A stretch of 64,000 nt of DNA from an uncultured Solirubrobacteraceae bacterium (GTDB lineage: Bacteria > Actinomycetota > Thermoleophilia > Solirubrobacterales > Solirubrobacteraceae). The stretch is taken from positions 1 through 64,000 of the forward strand of contig CADCVQ010000009.1 in the NCBI GenBank assembly GCA_902806175.1, written 5' to 3'. The notes beneath the pieces are model-generated. The model was not told where the DNA came from, made no database searches, and saw only the letters and a list, made by a program, of their open reading frames with translations. Below, in pieces: positions 33,681 to 41,799 of this stretch (the stretch's first letter is position 1; every line of letters starts with the position of its first letter). Position numbers and translations under genes: made by a program.

Positions 33681-35756
33681 ATGACCCAAGAGCTCACCTG
33701 GGGCCGGCGCTACCTCATGTGTCCGCCCACGCACTTCGACGTCACCTACGCGATCAACCCGTGGATGGACGTCACGGTGACGGTCGACCGCGCGCGCGCC
33801 CAGCGCCAGTGGGACGCGCTCGTCGCCACGCTGCGTGAGGCGGGGGCGCAGGTCGAGACGCTCGCGCCGCACCCGAGCCTGCCCGACCTCGTCTTCACCG
33901 CCAACCTCGGCATCGTCGACGGCGACAGCTTCGTCGCCGCGCGCATGCGCCATCCCGAGCGCCGGGACGAGCCCGCGCACGCCGCGAACTGGTTTCGCGA
34001 GCACGGCTACAGCGTGCGCCATCTGAGCGAGGACGTCGTCCAGGAGGGCGCCGGCGACGGCCTGCCCTTCGAGGGCACCCTCGTGGCCGGCTATCGCACG
34101 CGCTCGTCCGCCTCGTCGTACGTCGAGCTCGCGCGCCTGACGGATGCGCGGATCCTGCCCGTCGAGCTCGTCGACGAGCGCTTCTACCACGTCGACATCG
34201 TCTTCTGCCCGCTCGACGCCCGCAGCGCGCTGCTCGCGCCGACGAAGGTCGATGCGCAGAGCGCGCGGCTCATCCAGGAGCTCGTCGGGGACCCGATCCT
34301 GCTGACCGACGCAGAGGCCGAGGCGTTCAGCGCCAACACCGTCGTCGTCGGCCGGACGCTCGTCATGCCGGCCTGCTCGCCGCGCCTGGACGGCGAGCTG
34401 CGCGCGCGCGGCTTCGAGCCCGTCGTCGTCGACGTCTCGGAGTTCCTCAAGGCCGGCGGCGGGCCGCGCTGCCTGACGCTCGCGCTCGACGTGCAGCTCT
34501 CCAGCCAGGACACCGCGGCGCTCGCCGACCGCTACACCGCGCACAACTACCACCCGCTGCCCGTCACGGTCACGGCCGCCGAGGGCGCCTGGGTGCACGA
34601 CGACCGCGGCCGGCGCTACCTCGACGCGCTCAGCGCCTACAGCGCGCTGAACTTCGGCCATCGCCATCCGCGCCTCGTCGGGGCCGCCCAGCAGCAGCTC
34701 GGGCGCGTCACGCTGACCAGCCGCGCGTTCTCCAACGACCAGCTCGGACCATTCGCCCGCGACCTGTCGGCGCTCACCGGCAAGGACCGCATGCTGCCGA
34801 TGAACACCGGCGCCGAGGCCGTCGAGACGGCGCTCAAGGCCGCGCGCAAGTGGGGCTATGAAGTCAAGGGCGTCGCGCCCGGCCGCGCGACGATCATCGT
34901 CTGCGACGGCAACTTCCACGGCCGCACGACGACGATCGTCTCCTTCTCCGACGACCCGCTCGCGCGCGGCGGCTTCGGGCCATACGCGCCGGGCTTCGTG
35001 AGCGTCCCCTTCGGGGACGCGGCCGCGCTGGAGGCCGCCTTGAAGGCCCACGGCGAGGACGTCGTCGGCTTTCTCGTCGAGCCGATCCAGGGCGAGGCCG
35101 GCGTGATCCTGCCGCCCGACGGCTACCTGCGCGCCGCGCGGCGCCTGTGCAGCGAGCACGGCGCGCTGCTCATCGCCGACGAGATCCAGTCCGGCCTGGG
35201 CCGCACCGGGCGCACGTTCGCCTGCGACCACGAGTCCGTCGTGCCGGACATCTACGTGCTCGGCAAGGCGCTGGGCGGCGGGATCGTCGCGCTGTCGGCG
35301 ATCGCCGGCGACGACGACGTGCTCGGCGTCTTCGAGCCGGGCACGCACGGCTCGACGTTCGGGGGCAACCCGCTGGCCTGCGCCGTCGGCCGCGCCGTGC
35401 TCGAGCTGCTCGCATCCGGCGAGCCGCAGGCCAACGCCGCGCGCCAGGGCACGAAGCTGCGGACGGCGCTGGACAGCGCCGCGCCCGCGGTGCTCGACGA
35501 CGTGCGCTCGCGCGGGCTGTGGTTCGGCCTGGATCTGCGCGCCCGCCACGGCAGCGCGCGCGACATCTGCGAGCAGCTGCTGGGTGTCGGCGTGCTGGCG
35601 AAGGACACGCACGAGCAGACGGTCCGCCTCGCCCCGCCGCTGACGATCACCGACGCCGAGACGGACTGGCTGCTGGAACGGCTGCTCGAGACGCTCGCCG
35701 CCGGCGAGCTGTTGCGGCTCGCCGCGCCGCCCGAGGCTTCATCCTTCGCGGCATAG
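33681..35756 (+). CDS. Fusion: arginine dihydrolase/DDAH-like domain + ornithine aminotransferase
   Basis: This 691-residue two-enzyme protein has an N-terminal amidinotransferase-fold domain (about 1-285). It shows MCPPTHFDVTYAINPWM, VFTAN (Asn75) and the nucleophile Cys264 in GPRCLTLAL. The C-terminal domain (about 290-680) is a class III PLP aminotransferase of the RocD type, with FHGRTTTIVSFS, DEIQSGLGRTG and the PLP lysine Lys529 (LGKALGGG). Together they would turn arginine into ornithine and then glutamate semialdehyde, feeding proline or glutamate. Asn in the VFTAN position, where deiminases carry an acidic residue, recalls cyanobacterial arginine dihydrolases (ArgZ/AgrE), which release ornithine directly. 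That reading is inference; DDAH activity is the alternative. Co-transcribed with an Lrp regulator. Confidence 0.9.
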   Translation: MTQELTWGRRYLMCPPTHFDVTYAINPWMDVTVTVDRARAQRQWDALVATLREAGAQVETLAPHPSLPDLVFTANLGIVDGDSFVAARMRHPERRDEPAHAANWFREHGYSVRHLSEDVVQEGAGDGLPFEGTLVAGYRTRSSASSYVELARLTDARILPVELVDERFYHVDIVFCPLDARSALLAPTKVDAQSARLIQELVGDPILLTDAEAEAFSANTVVVGRTLVMPACSPRLDGELRARGFEPVVVDVSEFLKAGGGPRCLTLALDVQLSSQDTAALADRYTAHNYHPLPVTVTAAEGAWVHDDRGRRYLDALSAYSALNFGHRHPRLVGAAQQQLGRVTLTSRAFSNDQLGPFARDLSALTGKDRMLPMNTGAEAVETALKAARKWGYEVKGVAPGRATIIVCDGNFHGRTTTIVSFSDDPLARGGFGPYAPGFVSVPFGDAAALEAALKAHGEDVVGFLVEPIQGEAGVILPPDGYLRAARRLCSEHGALLIADEIQSGLGRTGRTFACDHESVVPDIYVLGKALGGGIVALSAIAGDDDVLGVFEPGTHGSTFGGNPLACAVGRAVLELLASGEPQANAARQGTKLRTALDSAAPAVLDDVRSRGLWFGLDLRARHGSARDICEQLLGVGVLAKDTHEQTVRLAPPLTITDAETDWLLERLLETLAAGELLRLAAPPEASSFAA

Positions 35757-36190
35757 ACGACCTGGACCGCCGCATCGTCGCCGAGCTGCTCGAGGACGGC
35801 AGGCTCAGCCTCGCCGAGATCGGCGAGCGCGTGAGCCTGTCCTCGCCCGCGGTCAAGCGGCGCGTCGACCGGCTGCGCGAGACCGGCGTCATCACCGGCT
35901 TCACGGCGATCGTCGACCCGGCGGCGCTGGGCCAGCGCACCGAGGCGTTCGTGGAGATCTTCTGCGTCGCGAACATGAGCCCGATCGCGCTGCGCGAGAC
36001 GCTCGCCGGGGAGCCGGAGATCGTGGCGGCCTACACGGTCACGGGCGAGGCGGACGCGCTCGTCCAGGTGCGCGCAGACGACGTCGCGCATCTCGAGGCG
36101 GCGCTGGAGCGCATCCGGACCAACCCGGGCATCGCGCGCACGAAGACGATCATCGTGCTCAGCCGGCTGATCGCGCGCAGCGAGCCGTAG
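35753..36190 (+). CDS. Lrp/AsnC-family regulator
   Basis: This is about 145 residues: a winged HTH (LDRRIVAELLEDGRLSLAEIGERVSLSSPAVKRR region, about 5-45) and a C-terminal RAM ligand-binding domain (VAAYTVTGEADALVQVRADD). No ATG, GTG or TTG precedes the conserved N-terminus in this frame within a sensible distance. The coordinates given use ATA at 35753, which overlaps the TAG stop of the aminotransferase fusion as ATAG, mirroring the usual ATGA coupling. An ATC at 35741 or a frameshift fusion are alternatives. Lrp regulators next to rocD commonly respond to arginine or ornithine, which fits the location. Confidence 0.85.
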   Translation: MDDLDRRIVAELLEDGRLSLAEIGERVSLSSPAVKRRVDRLRETGVITGFTAIVDPAALGQRTEAFVEIFCVANMSPIALRETLAGEPEIVAAYTVTGEADALVQVRADDVAHLEAALERIRTNPGIARTKTIIVLSRLIARSEP

Positions 36191-36244
36191 GTCAACCGTC
36201 CGTTGGCTGCAAGTTCATGCTCATCGCCGGCCGCGATGGGAACA

Positions 36245-36661
36245 ATGCACCGTATGGATGTGCAGCTACATCGCTCGATGGCGGCGGTGCCCGCCTCGGT
36301 GCCGGCATTGCGCAGCGACGTCGCGGACTACGCGTGCGCCGCGGGCGTGCGCGAACCGCTGTTGTCGGCGGTGAAGCTCGCCGTCTCCGAGGCCGTGACG
36401 AACGCGGTGCTGCACGCCTACGTCGGCCTGCGGCCCGGACCCGTGAGCGTCGCCGCATGGCTCCAGGACGACCGCCTGCTGATCGAGGTCTCCGACGACG
36501 GCGCCGGCATGATGCCGCGCCTGGACAGCCCCGGGCTGGGGGTCGGCCTGCCGTTCATCGCCGACACCGCCGACGCGCTCGACATCTCGAGCTCGCCGCG
36601 CGGCGGCGCGCAGCTGCTGATGACGTTCGAGCTGCATCCGGCGGCGCAGCCTTGCGCTTGA
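36245..36661 (+). CDS. RsbW-like anti-sigma/serine kinase (HATPase_c)
   Basis: This is a 138-residue stand-alone GHKL ATPase domain: EAVTNAVLHAY (N box), SDDGAGM (G1) and GLGVGLPFIADTAD (G2). There is no dimerisation helix or phospho-accepting His, so it belongs to the RsbW/SpoIIAB-like group. Members bind sigma factors or phosphorylate anti-anti-sigma partners. No sigma factor or STAS gene is adjacent, so the partner is elsewhere. ATG 36245 and ATG 36254 are both possible starts. Confidence 0.82.
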   Translation: MHRMDVQLHRSMAAVPASVPALRSDVADYACAAGVREPLLSAVKLAVSEAVTNAVLHAYVGLRPGPVSVAAWLQDDRLLIEVSDDGAGMMPRLDSPGLGVGLPFIADTADALDISSSPRGGAQLLMTFELHPAAQPCA

Positions 36662-36698
36662 GCCGCAGCCGCCTACCCGTGTAGCGTTCCGCAGCGCG

Positions 36699-38855
36699 AT
36701 GTCCGGCCGAATCCTCCTTTGCGGTGCCTTCCTGCTCGCGGCGCTTGTCGTCGTGCTGCCGACGGCGCCCGGCGGCGCGCATCCCGGCGAGGCGCACAGC
36801 CTCGCGCAATCCGCTGCGATCGGCGGCAAGGGCCTCTTCTCCAACCTCGCGGGCGCGCGCCAGGCGAACGCCGCCTCGGTCCTGACGCGCTTCGCGACGC
36901 CGCGCCAGGCGGCGACGCCGGCCGGTCCGTGCACGGAGGCCGCGACCAAGGCGATGCCGGTGGGCGACGGTCACCGCCACGACGACATCGCCTCGCACGA
37001 GTTCGCCTGCCGGATGCGGCAGGCGGCGTTCGTCCCGCTCACCGAGCAGCTCAAGGACCGCCCGAACGTGATCCTCGGCGAGATGGACGTCAAGGCCGAC
37101 ATCGCCGCGATCGAGATCACCTACCCGCAGGCCGGCGTCCTGTTCTTCGACGTGTCCGACCCGTCGCAGCCGAAGTTCCTCTCGCGCTATGACGCCACCG
37201 AGTGCGACCAGCTGCTCATGGACATCAACTGCGGGGCGTTCGTCGACCTCGCGCCGGACGGCAAGACCGCCTACCTGTCGATCCAGAAGCTCACGCTGCT
37301 GCCGACCCTGCCGCTGGACCCCAACGCGCTCAACCAGGCGGGGCCTGGCGTCGACGTCATCGACCTGGCCAACCCGCGCAAGCCGGTCCGCACCCAGTTC
37401 TATCCGATCGCCGGGCTGGGCGGCGTGCACACGGTGCGCTCGCACACGATCCCCAGCGGGCCGTCCAGCGCCGACAAGCCGCGCGCGCCGGGCGAGTACG
37501 TCATCTCCAACCAGAACGGCGTCGGGATCGACATCGCGAAGGTGACGAAGGTCGCCGGCAAGCGGATCCTCACGACCGTGCGCAACATCCTCAGCCGCGA
37601 CCTGACCGCGACGATCGTCAACAACGAGGTCCACGACACGTTCATCCAGAACGACCCGCTCGACGGGCGCACGTACCTCTACAACGCCGCCGGCTTCGCG
37701 ACCGGCTTCAGCGTCTACGACATCACCGACCCGACGCGCCTCAAGCAGGTCGCCGAGTGGGACCTGACGCCGGAGTGCGAGGACGACTGGTACGCGCACA
37801 CGATCGACGTCACGCACAGAGACGGCCGGCGCTACGTGACGATGCCCGCCGAGATGCTGCTGATGGCCGACAAGAACACCCCAACCGGCCTGGCGGAGAT
37901 GACCGCCGAGGACCAGCGCGCGGGCTGCGGGACGTTCGTCGGCAACGGCGACAAGCCGGGCCCGCTGTGGATCGTCGACGCGACGGACTTCTCCAAGCTC
38001 GGCCCGGCCAACGACCGCAAGACGCCCTCGGAGGCCGCGGCGACCGACGCGGCGCTGAAGAAGGCCTCCCAGGACGCACTCGTCGCGACGTGGACCAACC
38101 CGGCGGGGCGCGCCGGCGGTTCGCTGACGTTCTCGCCGCACAACCAGCAGATCGTGGGCGACAAGATCTACCTGTCGCACTACCACGGCGGCGTGTACGT
38201 GCTCGACGCGTCGGCGGCCTTCGCGGGCAGGCGCGAGCGCCCGAAGGAGCTCGGCTTCATCGTGCCGCACGACAGGCGCACGCGGCCGCTGCTCGGCCAG
38301 CCGCCGCTGACCGGCCTGCTCGGGCGCTTCTTCACCGACTTCCCGCTGGGCCGGCCGGAGATCTGGGACATGGTCGTCTACAAGGACTACGTGCTCGCCT
38401 CGGACATGACCGGCGGGCTGTACTCGCTGAAGTACGACGCCAGCCCGACGCAGCTGTGCGCCGACGCCAGCCGCCCACGCTCGGTGCTGAGCCGCAAGCG
38501 CTCCAGGCTGCGCTCGGACCGCATCCTGCTGCGCGGCACCGCGAGCGACCGCGGTTGCGCTGCGAGCAGCACGACCCGCAAGCGGGCGGGCTCCGTGAGC
38601 AAGGTCAGCGTCGCCGTGGCACGCGAGGCGGGCAAGACGTGTCGCTTCCTCAGCAAGCGCGGCAGGCTCGGCGAGGCGCGCGCGTGCTCCAAGCCCGTCT
38701 ACCTGCGCGCGAAGGGCACGAAGAGCTGGCGCCTGGAGCTCAAGGGCTCGTTCGGCACCGGGACCTATCGCGTGCTCGTTCGCGCGCGCGACGGCGCCGG
38801 CAACCGCGAGCGCGTGAAGACGACCACGCTGCGGCTGCGCTCCGCCAGGCGCTGA
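36699..38855 (+). CDS. Secreted LVIVD-repeat (beta-propeller-like) protein
   Basis: This is a 718-residue extracellular protein. It has an N-terminal signal peptide (hydrophobic core LLCGAFLLAALVVVLP, then GGAHPGEAH). A long central region contains LVIVD-type strands in which each blade reports a change in state (LFFDVSDPSQPKFLS, VDVIDLANPRKPVRT, FSVYDITDPTRLKQV, VYVLDASAAFAG). It contains several His/Asp-rich stretches and paired Cys that could bind metal or form disulfides. The basic C-terminal domain of about 130 residues, with Cys pairs, resembles the tail of the FG-GAP protein at 13-15 kb, suggesting a shared surface-attachment module. A TAGCGT box lies 11 bases before ATG 36699. Confidence 0.8.
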   Translation: MSGRILLCGAFLLAALVVVLPTAPGGAHPGEAHSLAQSAAIGGKGLFSNLAGARQANAASVLTRFATPRQAATPAGPCTEAATKAMPVGDGHRHDDIASHEFACRMRQAAFVPLTEQLKDRPNVILGEMDVKADIAAIEITYPQAGVLFFDVSDPSQPKFLSRYDATECDQLLMDINCGAFVDLAPDGKTAYLSIQKLTLLPTLPLDPNALNQAGPGVDVIDLANPRKPVRTQFYPIAGLGGVHTVRSHTIPSGPSSADKPRAPGEYVISNQNGVGIDIAKVTKVAGKRILTTVRNILSRDLTATIVNNEVHDTFIQNDPLDGRTYLYNAAGFATGFSVYDITDPTRLKQVAEWDLTPECEDDWYAHTIDVTHRDGRRYVTMPAEMLLMADKNTPTGLAEMTAEDQRAGCGTFVGNGDKPGPLWIVDATDFSKLGPANDRKTPSEAAATDAALKKASQDALVATWTNPAGRAGGSLTFSPHNQQIVGDKIYLSHYHGGVYVLDASAAFAGRRERPKELGFIVPHDRRTRPLLGQPPLTGLLGRFFTDFPLGRPEIWDMVVYKDYVLASDMTGGLYSLKYDASPTQLCADASRPRSVLSRKRSRLRSDRILLRGTASDRGCAASSTTRKRAGSVSKVSVAVAREAGKTCRFLSKRGRLGEARACSKPVYLRAKGTKSWRLELKGSFGTGTYRVLVRARDGAGNRERVKTTTLRLRSARR

Positions 38856-38943
38856 ACCGCATCGGGCCCGGCGGCGCGATCGCTGCGTGGCGAGGTGCCT
38901 GCGAGCCCGCCGGGAGCGTCCGGAGGTAGCGTCCGCCCAGCCC

Positions 38944-38949
38944 TAGGAT
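38944..38949 (+). promoter_or_regulatory. -10 box (TAGGAT), leaderless promoter
   Basis: TAGGAT ends six bases before GTG 38956. It matches the recurring leaderless pattern in this window. Confidence 0.5.
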
Positions 38950-38955
38950 GGAAGC

Positions 38956-39414
38956 GTGTTGGAGGTCAGGCTACTCGGAGCGCTCGAGGCGCGGGCAGGC
39001 GAGGTCGTGCTGCCGCCGCCGGCCCATCCGCAGGGTCCGGCGCTGCTCGCGTGGCTGGCGCTGCACCCCGGCGAGCACGAGCGCGGGCCGCTCGCTGCAC
39101 TGCTGTGGCCGGGACTGCCGCCCGCCAACGCGCGGACCGCGCTGCGCAGCGCAACATGGGCGCTGCGGCGGATGCTGGGTCCCGAACAGGGTCTCGTGCT
39201 CAACGGCCGCTACTCGATCGGGCTGCGCTGCAGCACCGACGTGCAGGAGTTCGAGCGCCACGCCGCTGCCGGCGACGTCGCCGCGGCGCTCGAGCTCTGC
39301 CGCGGCGAGCTGCTGGCCGACCTCGGCCACGACCTCGGCTGGGTCCTGGCCGCGCGGGCCGACCACGCAGAGCGCGTGCAGGCGCTGCGCGCGCAGATGC
39401 CCGCCGAGCGCTAG
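38956..39414 (+). CDS. Truncated SARP/AfsR-type regulator
   Basis: This 152-residue product from GTG 38956 has the OmpR-like winged-helix DNA-binding domain of SARP regulators (LEVRLLGALEARAG opening, then ALLAWLALHPGEHERGPL and LRSATWALRRML). It is followed by only the first part of the bacterial transcriptional activator domain, ending at a TAG that lies inside the 170-bp palindromic element. Full SARPs have a complete BTAD and often an ATPase and TPR region. No continuation was found beyond the element, so this is either a natural short form or a gene cut off by the insertion. Confidence 0.75.
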   Translation: MLEVRLLGALEARAGEVVLPPPAHPQGPALLAWLALHPGEHERGPLAALLWPGLPPANARTALRSATWALRRMLGPEQGLVLNGRYSIGLRCSTDVQEFERHAAAGDVAAALELCRGELLADLGHDLGWVLAARADHAERVQALRAQMPAER

Positions 39415-39580
39415 TGGACGCGTCCGCAAGTTCTGCGGGTTTTCCGGGCGCCCGATCCGCGCCTGACGTCCGCCGGCGCCCGCCCCCGTGCCACCAGCAC
39501 GAAGGCGGGACACCGTCGACCGTCAGATCACGGCCGGGCATCCCGCAAAACCTCGCACAACTTCCGGACGCGCCCACTAG
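39411..39580. mobile_element. 170-bp palindromic, MITE-like element
   Basis: The sequence folds back on itself almost end to end. The left arm begins CTAGTGGACGCGTCCGCAAG (39411-39430). The complement of the right end reads CTAGTGGGCGCGTCCGGAAG. Similarity continues inward, with scattered mismatches and small gaps, to a centre near 39495 (GTGCCACCAGCAC). CTAG at both tips could be a target-site duplication or part of the repeat. No protein is encoded. Length, terminal symmetry and position at a gene's 3' end fit a miniature inverted-repeat element. A large RNA hairpin or terminator is the alternative. Confidence 0.65.
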
Positions 39581-39699
39581 CTGCACGAACCCGGCGCCGT
39601 GCGTTCCCGCGTACGCACCGGGTCGTGGCGCCTATGCAGCGCCAGGCGCGGCATCTCCGCCACGACGCGCTCGCCGGGGACCATCCCCAGCGCCCTCCG
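39581..39699. other. Intergenic, no gene seen
   Basis: These 119 bases hold no convincing reading frame. I looked for the missing SARP domain here and did not find it. Confidence 0.5.
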
Positions 39700-39705
39700 T
39701 AGACT
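39700..39705 (+). promoter_or_regulatory. -10 box (TAGACT), leaderless promoter of the two-component operon
   Basis: TAGACT ends seven bases before ATG 39713. No Shine-Dalgarno sequence precedes the start. Confidence 0.5.
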
Positions 39706-39712
39706 CGCCCTC

Positions 39713-40378
39713 ATGTCAGACCCGGCCGTGCTGCTGGTCGACGACGACGCCCCGATCCGGCGCATGCTCGAGCGGACGCTGGCCGCCGAGGGCTACGCGG
39801 TCGCCGCGGTCGCCGACGGTGGTGCCGCGCTCGCGCAGGTCGAGCGCTCGCTGCCCGACCTCATCGTGCTCGACGTCACGATGCCCGGGATCGACGGGCT
39901 CGCCGTCACGCGGCGGCTGCGCGCGAAGGGGCTGCCCGTCCCGATCCTGCTGCTGACCGCGCGCGACGCGCTCGCCGAGCGCGTCGCGGGGCTGGACGCG
40001 GGCGCCGACGACTACCTCGTCAAGCCGTTCGAGGTCGAGGAGCTGACGGCCCGCGTGCGGGCGCTGCTGCGACGCAACCAGCCGGCCGGCGACCAGCTCG
40101 CCTTCGCCGACCTCGCGCTCGACGTCGAGTCGCTGGCCGCCAGGCGCGGCGGCCGCGACCTCGAGCTCACGCGCCGCGAAGCGCAGCTGCTCGAGCTGCT
40201 GCTGCGCAACGCGCGTACGGTCGTGACGCGCGAGCTCGCGCTCGACGAGGTGTGGGGCGCCGACGCCGAGGCCGGGACGAACGTCGTCGACCGCTACGTC
40301 GCCTACCTGCGCCGCAAGCTCGGCGACCCCGCGCTGATCCACACCGTCCGGGGAGTCGGCTTCCGGCTGGACACGTGA
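39713..40378 (+). CDS. OmpR/PhoB-family response regulator
   Basis: This is a 221-residue DNA-binding regulator. The receiver has the acidic triad at residues 10-12, phospho-acceptor Asp54 (VLDVTMPG) and conserved Thr and Lys in LLLTARD and LVKPFE. The C-terminal winged helix (about 130-221) ends YVAYLRRKLGDPALIHTVRGV, typical of the OmpR family. Its TGA overlaps the GTG of the kinase (GTGA). Position upstream of the LolA-like and ABC genes suggests these could be targets. Leaderless start as noted. Confidence 0.93.
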   Translation: MSDPAVLLVDDDAPIRRMLERTLAAEGYAVAAVADGGAALAQVERSLPDLIVLDVTMPGIDGLAVTRRLRAKGLPVPILLLTARDALAERVAGLDAGADDYLVKPFEVEELTARVRALLRRNQPAGDQLAFADLALDVESLAARRGGRDLELTRREAQLLELLLRNARTVVTRELALDEVWGADAEAGTNVVDRYVAYLRRKLGDPALIHTVRGVGFRLDT

Positions 40379-41769
40379 GCACGCTGAGCCTGCGGGCGCG
40401 CGTGGCGGCCGCCGCCGTCGTCGCGATCGTCGTCGCCGTCGTGCTGCTCGCGGTCGCAGTCCCGGCGCTGCTGCAGCGCCAGCTCACCGGCGAGCTCGAC
40501 AGCGCGCTGCGCAGCCGGGCGGTCGAGGTCGCGCGGCTGGCGTCCTCGACGCCCGCGCTGCTGACGCAGCCGGGCGCGCTGGAGGGTCGCCTCACCGGCG
40601 GGGCGCTGTTCGTGCAGGTCGTCGACCGTCGCGGCCGGATCGTCGCGCGCTCCGGCGCGCTCGGCGGACGCCTGCTGCCGGCGGGCTCGGCCCTGCGCGG
40701 CGCGCTGGCGCAGCGCCGCACCGGCTATGCGGACGATGCCCTCGGCAGCGAGCCGATCCGCATCTACGCCGCGCCGCTCGGCGAGCTCGGCGGTGGCTCG
40801 GCGCGCGGCGGCGCGGTCCTCGTCGCCGCCACCACGGCGGAGATCGACGAGACGCTCGGCCGTGCGCGCCGGCTCGTGCTGCTCTGCGCGCTCGCAGCCG
40901 CCGCGCTCGCGGCGCTGACCGCGACGCTGCTCACGCGCCGCGCGCTCGGGCCGCTGGCGCGACTGTCGTCCGGCGCGCGCCGGATCGAGCGCACCGGCGA
41001 CGCCTCCGAGCGGCTGCCGGTACCCGCCGCGCGCGATGAGGTCGGCGAGCTGGCCGACACGCTCAACGCGATGCTCGCCTCGCTGGAACGGGCGCGCGAG
41101 GCCGAGCAGCGCTTCGTCGCCGACGCGTCGCACGAGCTGCGCACGCCGCTCACGGCCCTACGCGGCAACGCCGCCTACGTCGCGCGCCACGGCGCCGACC
41201 CCGCCGTCCTGGCCGACATCGAGGCAGACGCGGCGCGGCTGGCGAGCCTGCTCGACGACCTGCTCGCACTTGCCCGCGAGGATGCCGCCGAGCCCGCCGC
41301 GGCGCGCGGGGAGAAGGTGGCGCTCGGCGAGCTCGCGCGTGCCGTCGCCGCGACCGACGCCCGCGCCGAGGTCGTGATCGCGCCCGGCGCCGGGCAGGCG
41401 GCCGTCCAGGCCGAGCCGGTCGCGCTCGAGCGCGCCGTCGGCAACCTCGTCAGCAACGCGCGCACGCACGGGCCCGCCGACGGCGCGATCACGATCACCG
41501 TCGCGCTGTCGCCGGACGGCGAGCGCGCGCGCATCACCGTCGCCGACGAAGGCGCCGGGCTCGGCGCCGACGCGGCACGCCACGCATTCGAGCGCTTCTG
41601 GCGCGGGTCGCAGGCGCGGGCCGGCGGCTCCGGGCTGGGGCTTGCGATCGTCCGCGCGACGGCCGAGCGCCACGGCGGCTCGGCGACCGCCGACGGCGCG
41701 CGCTTCACGATCGAGCTTCCGGCCCTCAGAGATCTCTCAGACTCCGGGCGTAGAACACCGGCTGCCTAG
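40375..41769 (+). CDS. Membrane sensor histidine kinase
   Basis: This is 464 residues with two membrane helices (about 8-30 and 165-185) enclosing an extracytoplasmic sensor domain. A HAMP domain follows, then the dimerisation helix with the phospho-acceptor His253 in FVADASHELRTPL. The ATPase domain shows GNLVSNARTHG, DEGAGLGAD and GGSGLGLAIV. The GTG start overlaps the response-regulator stop. Classical two-component partner of that regulator; signal unknown. Confidence 0.92.
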   Translation: MSTLSLRARVAAAAVVAIVVAVVLLAVAVPALLQRQLTGELDSALRSRAVEVARLASSTPALLTQPGALEGRLTGGALFVQVVDRRGRIVARSGALGGRLLPAGSALRGALAQRRTGYADDALGSEPIRIYAAPLGELGGGSARGGAVLVAATTAEIDETLGRARRLVLLCALAAAALAALTATLLTRRALGPLARLSSGARRIERTGDASERLPVPAARDEVGELADTLNAMLASLERAREAEQRFVADASHELRTPLTALRGNAAYVARHGADPAVLADIEADAARLASLLDDLLALAREDAAEPAAARGEKVALGELARAVAATDARAEVVIAPGAGQAAVQAEPVALERAVGNLVSNARTHGPADGAITITVALSPDGERARITVADEGAGLGADAARHAFERFWRGSQARAGGSGLGLAIVRATAERHGGSATADGARFTIELPALRDLSDSGRRTPAA

Positions 41770-41799
41770 CGCAACGCCGATCTCCGAGGACCTACCGCC

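Noticed and set aside
39581-39712. Missing half of the SARP activator domain beyond the palindrome
   Set aside because: No frame here resembles the activator domain, so gene interruption by the element is not proven.
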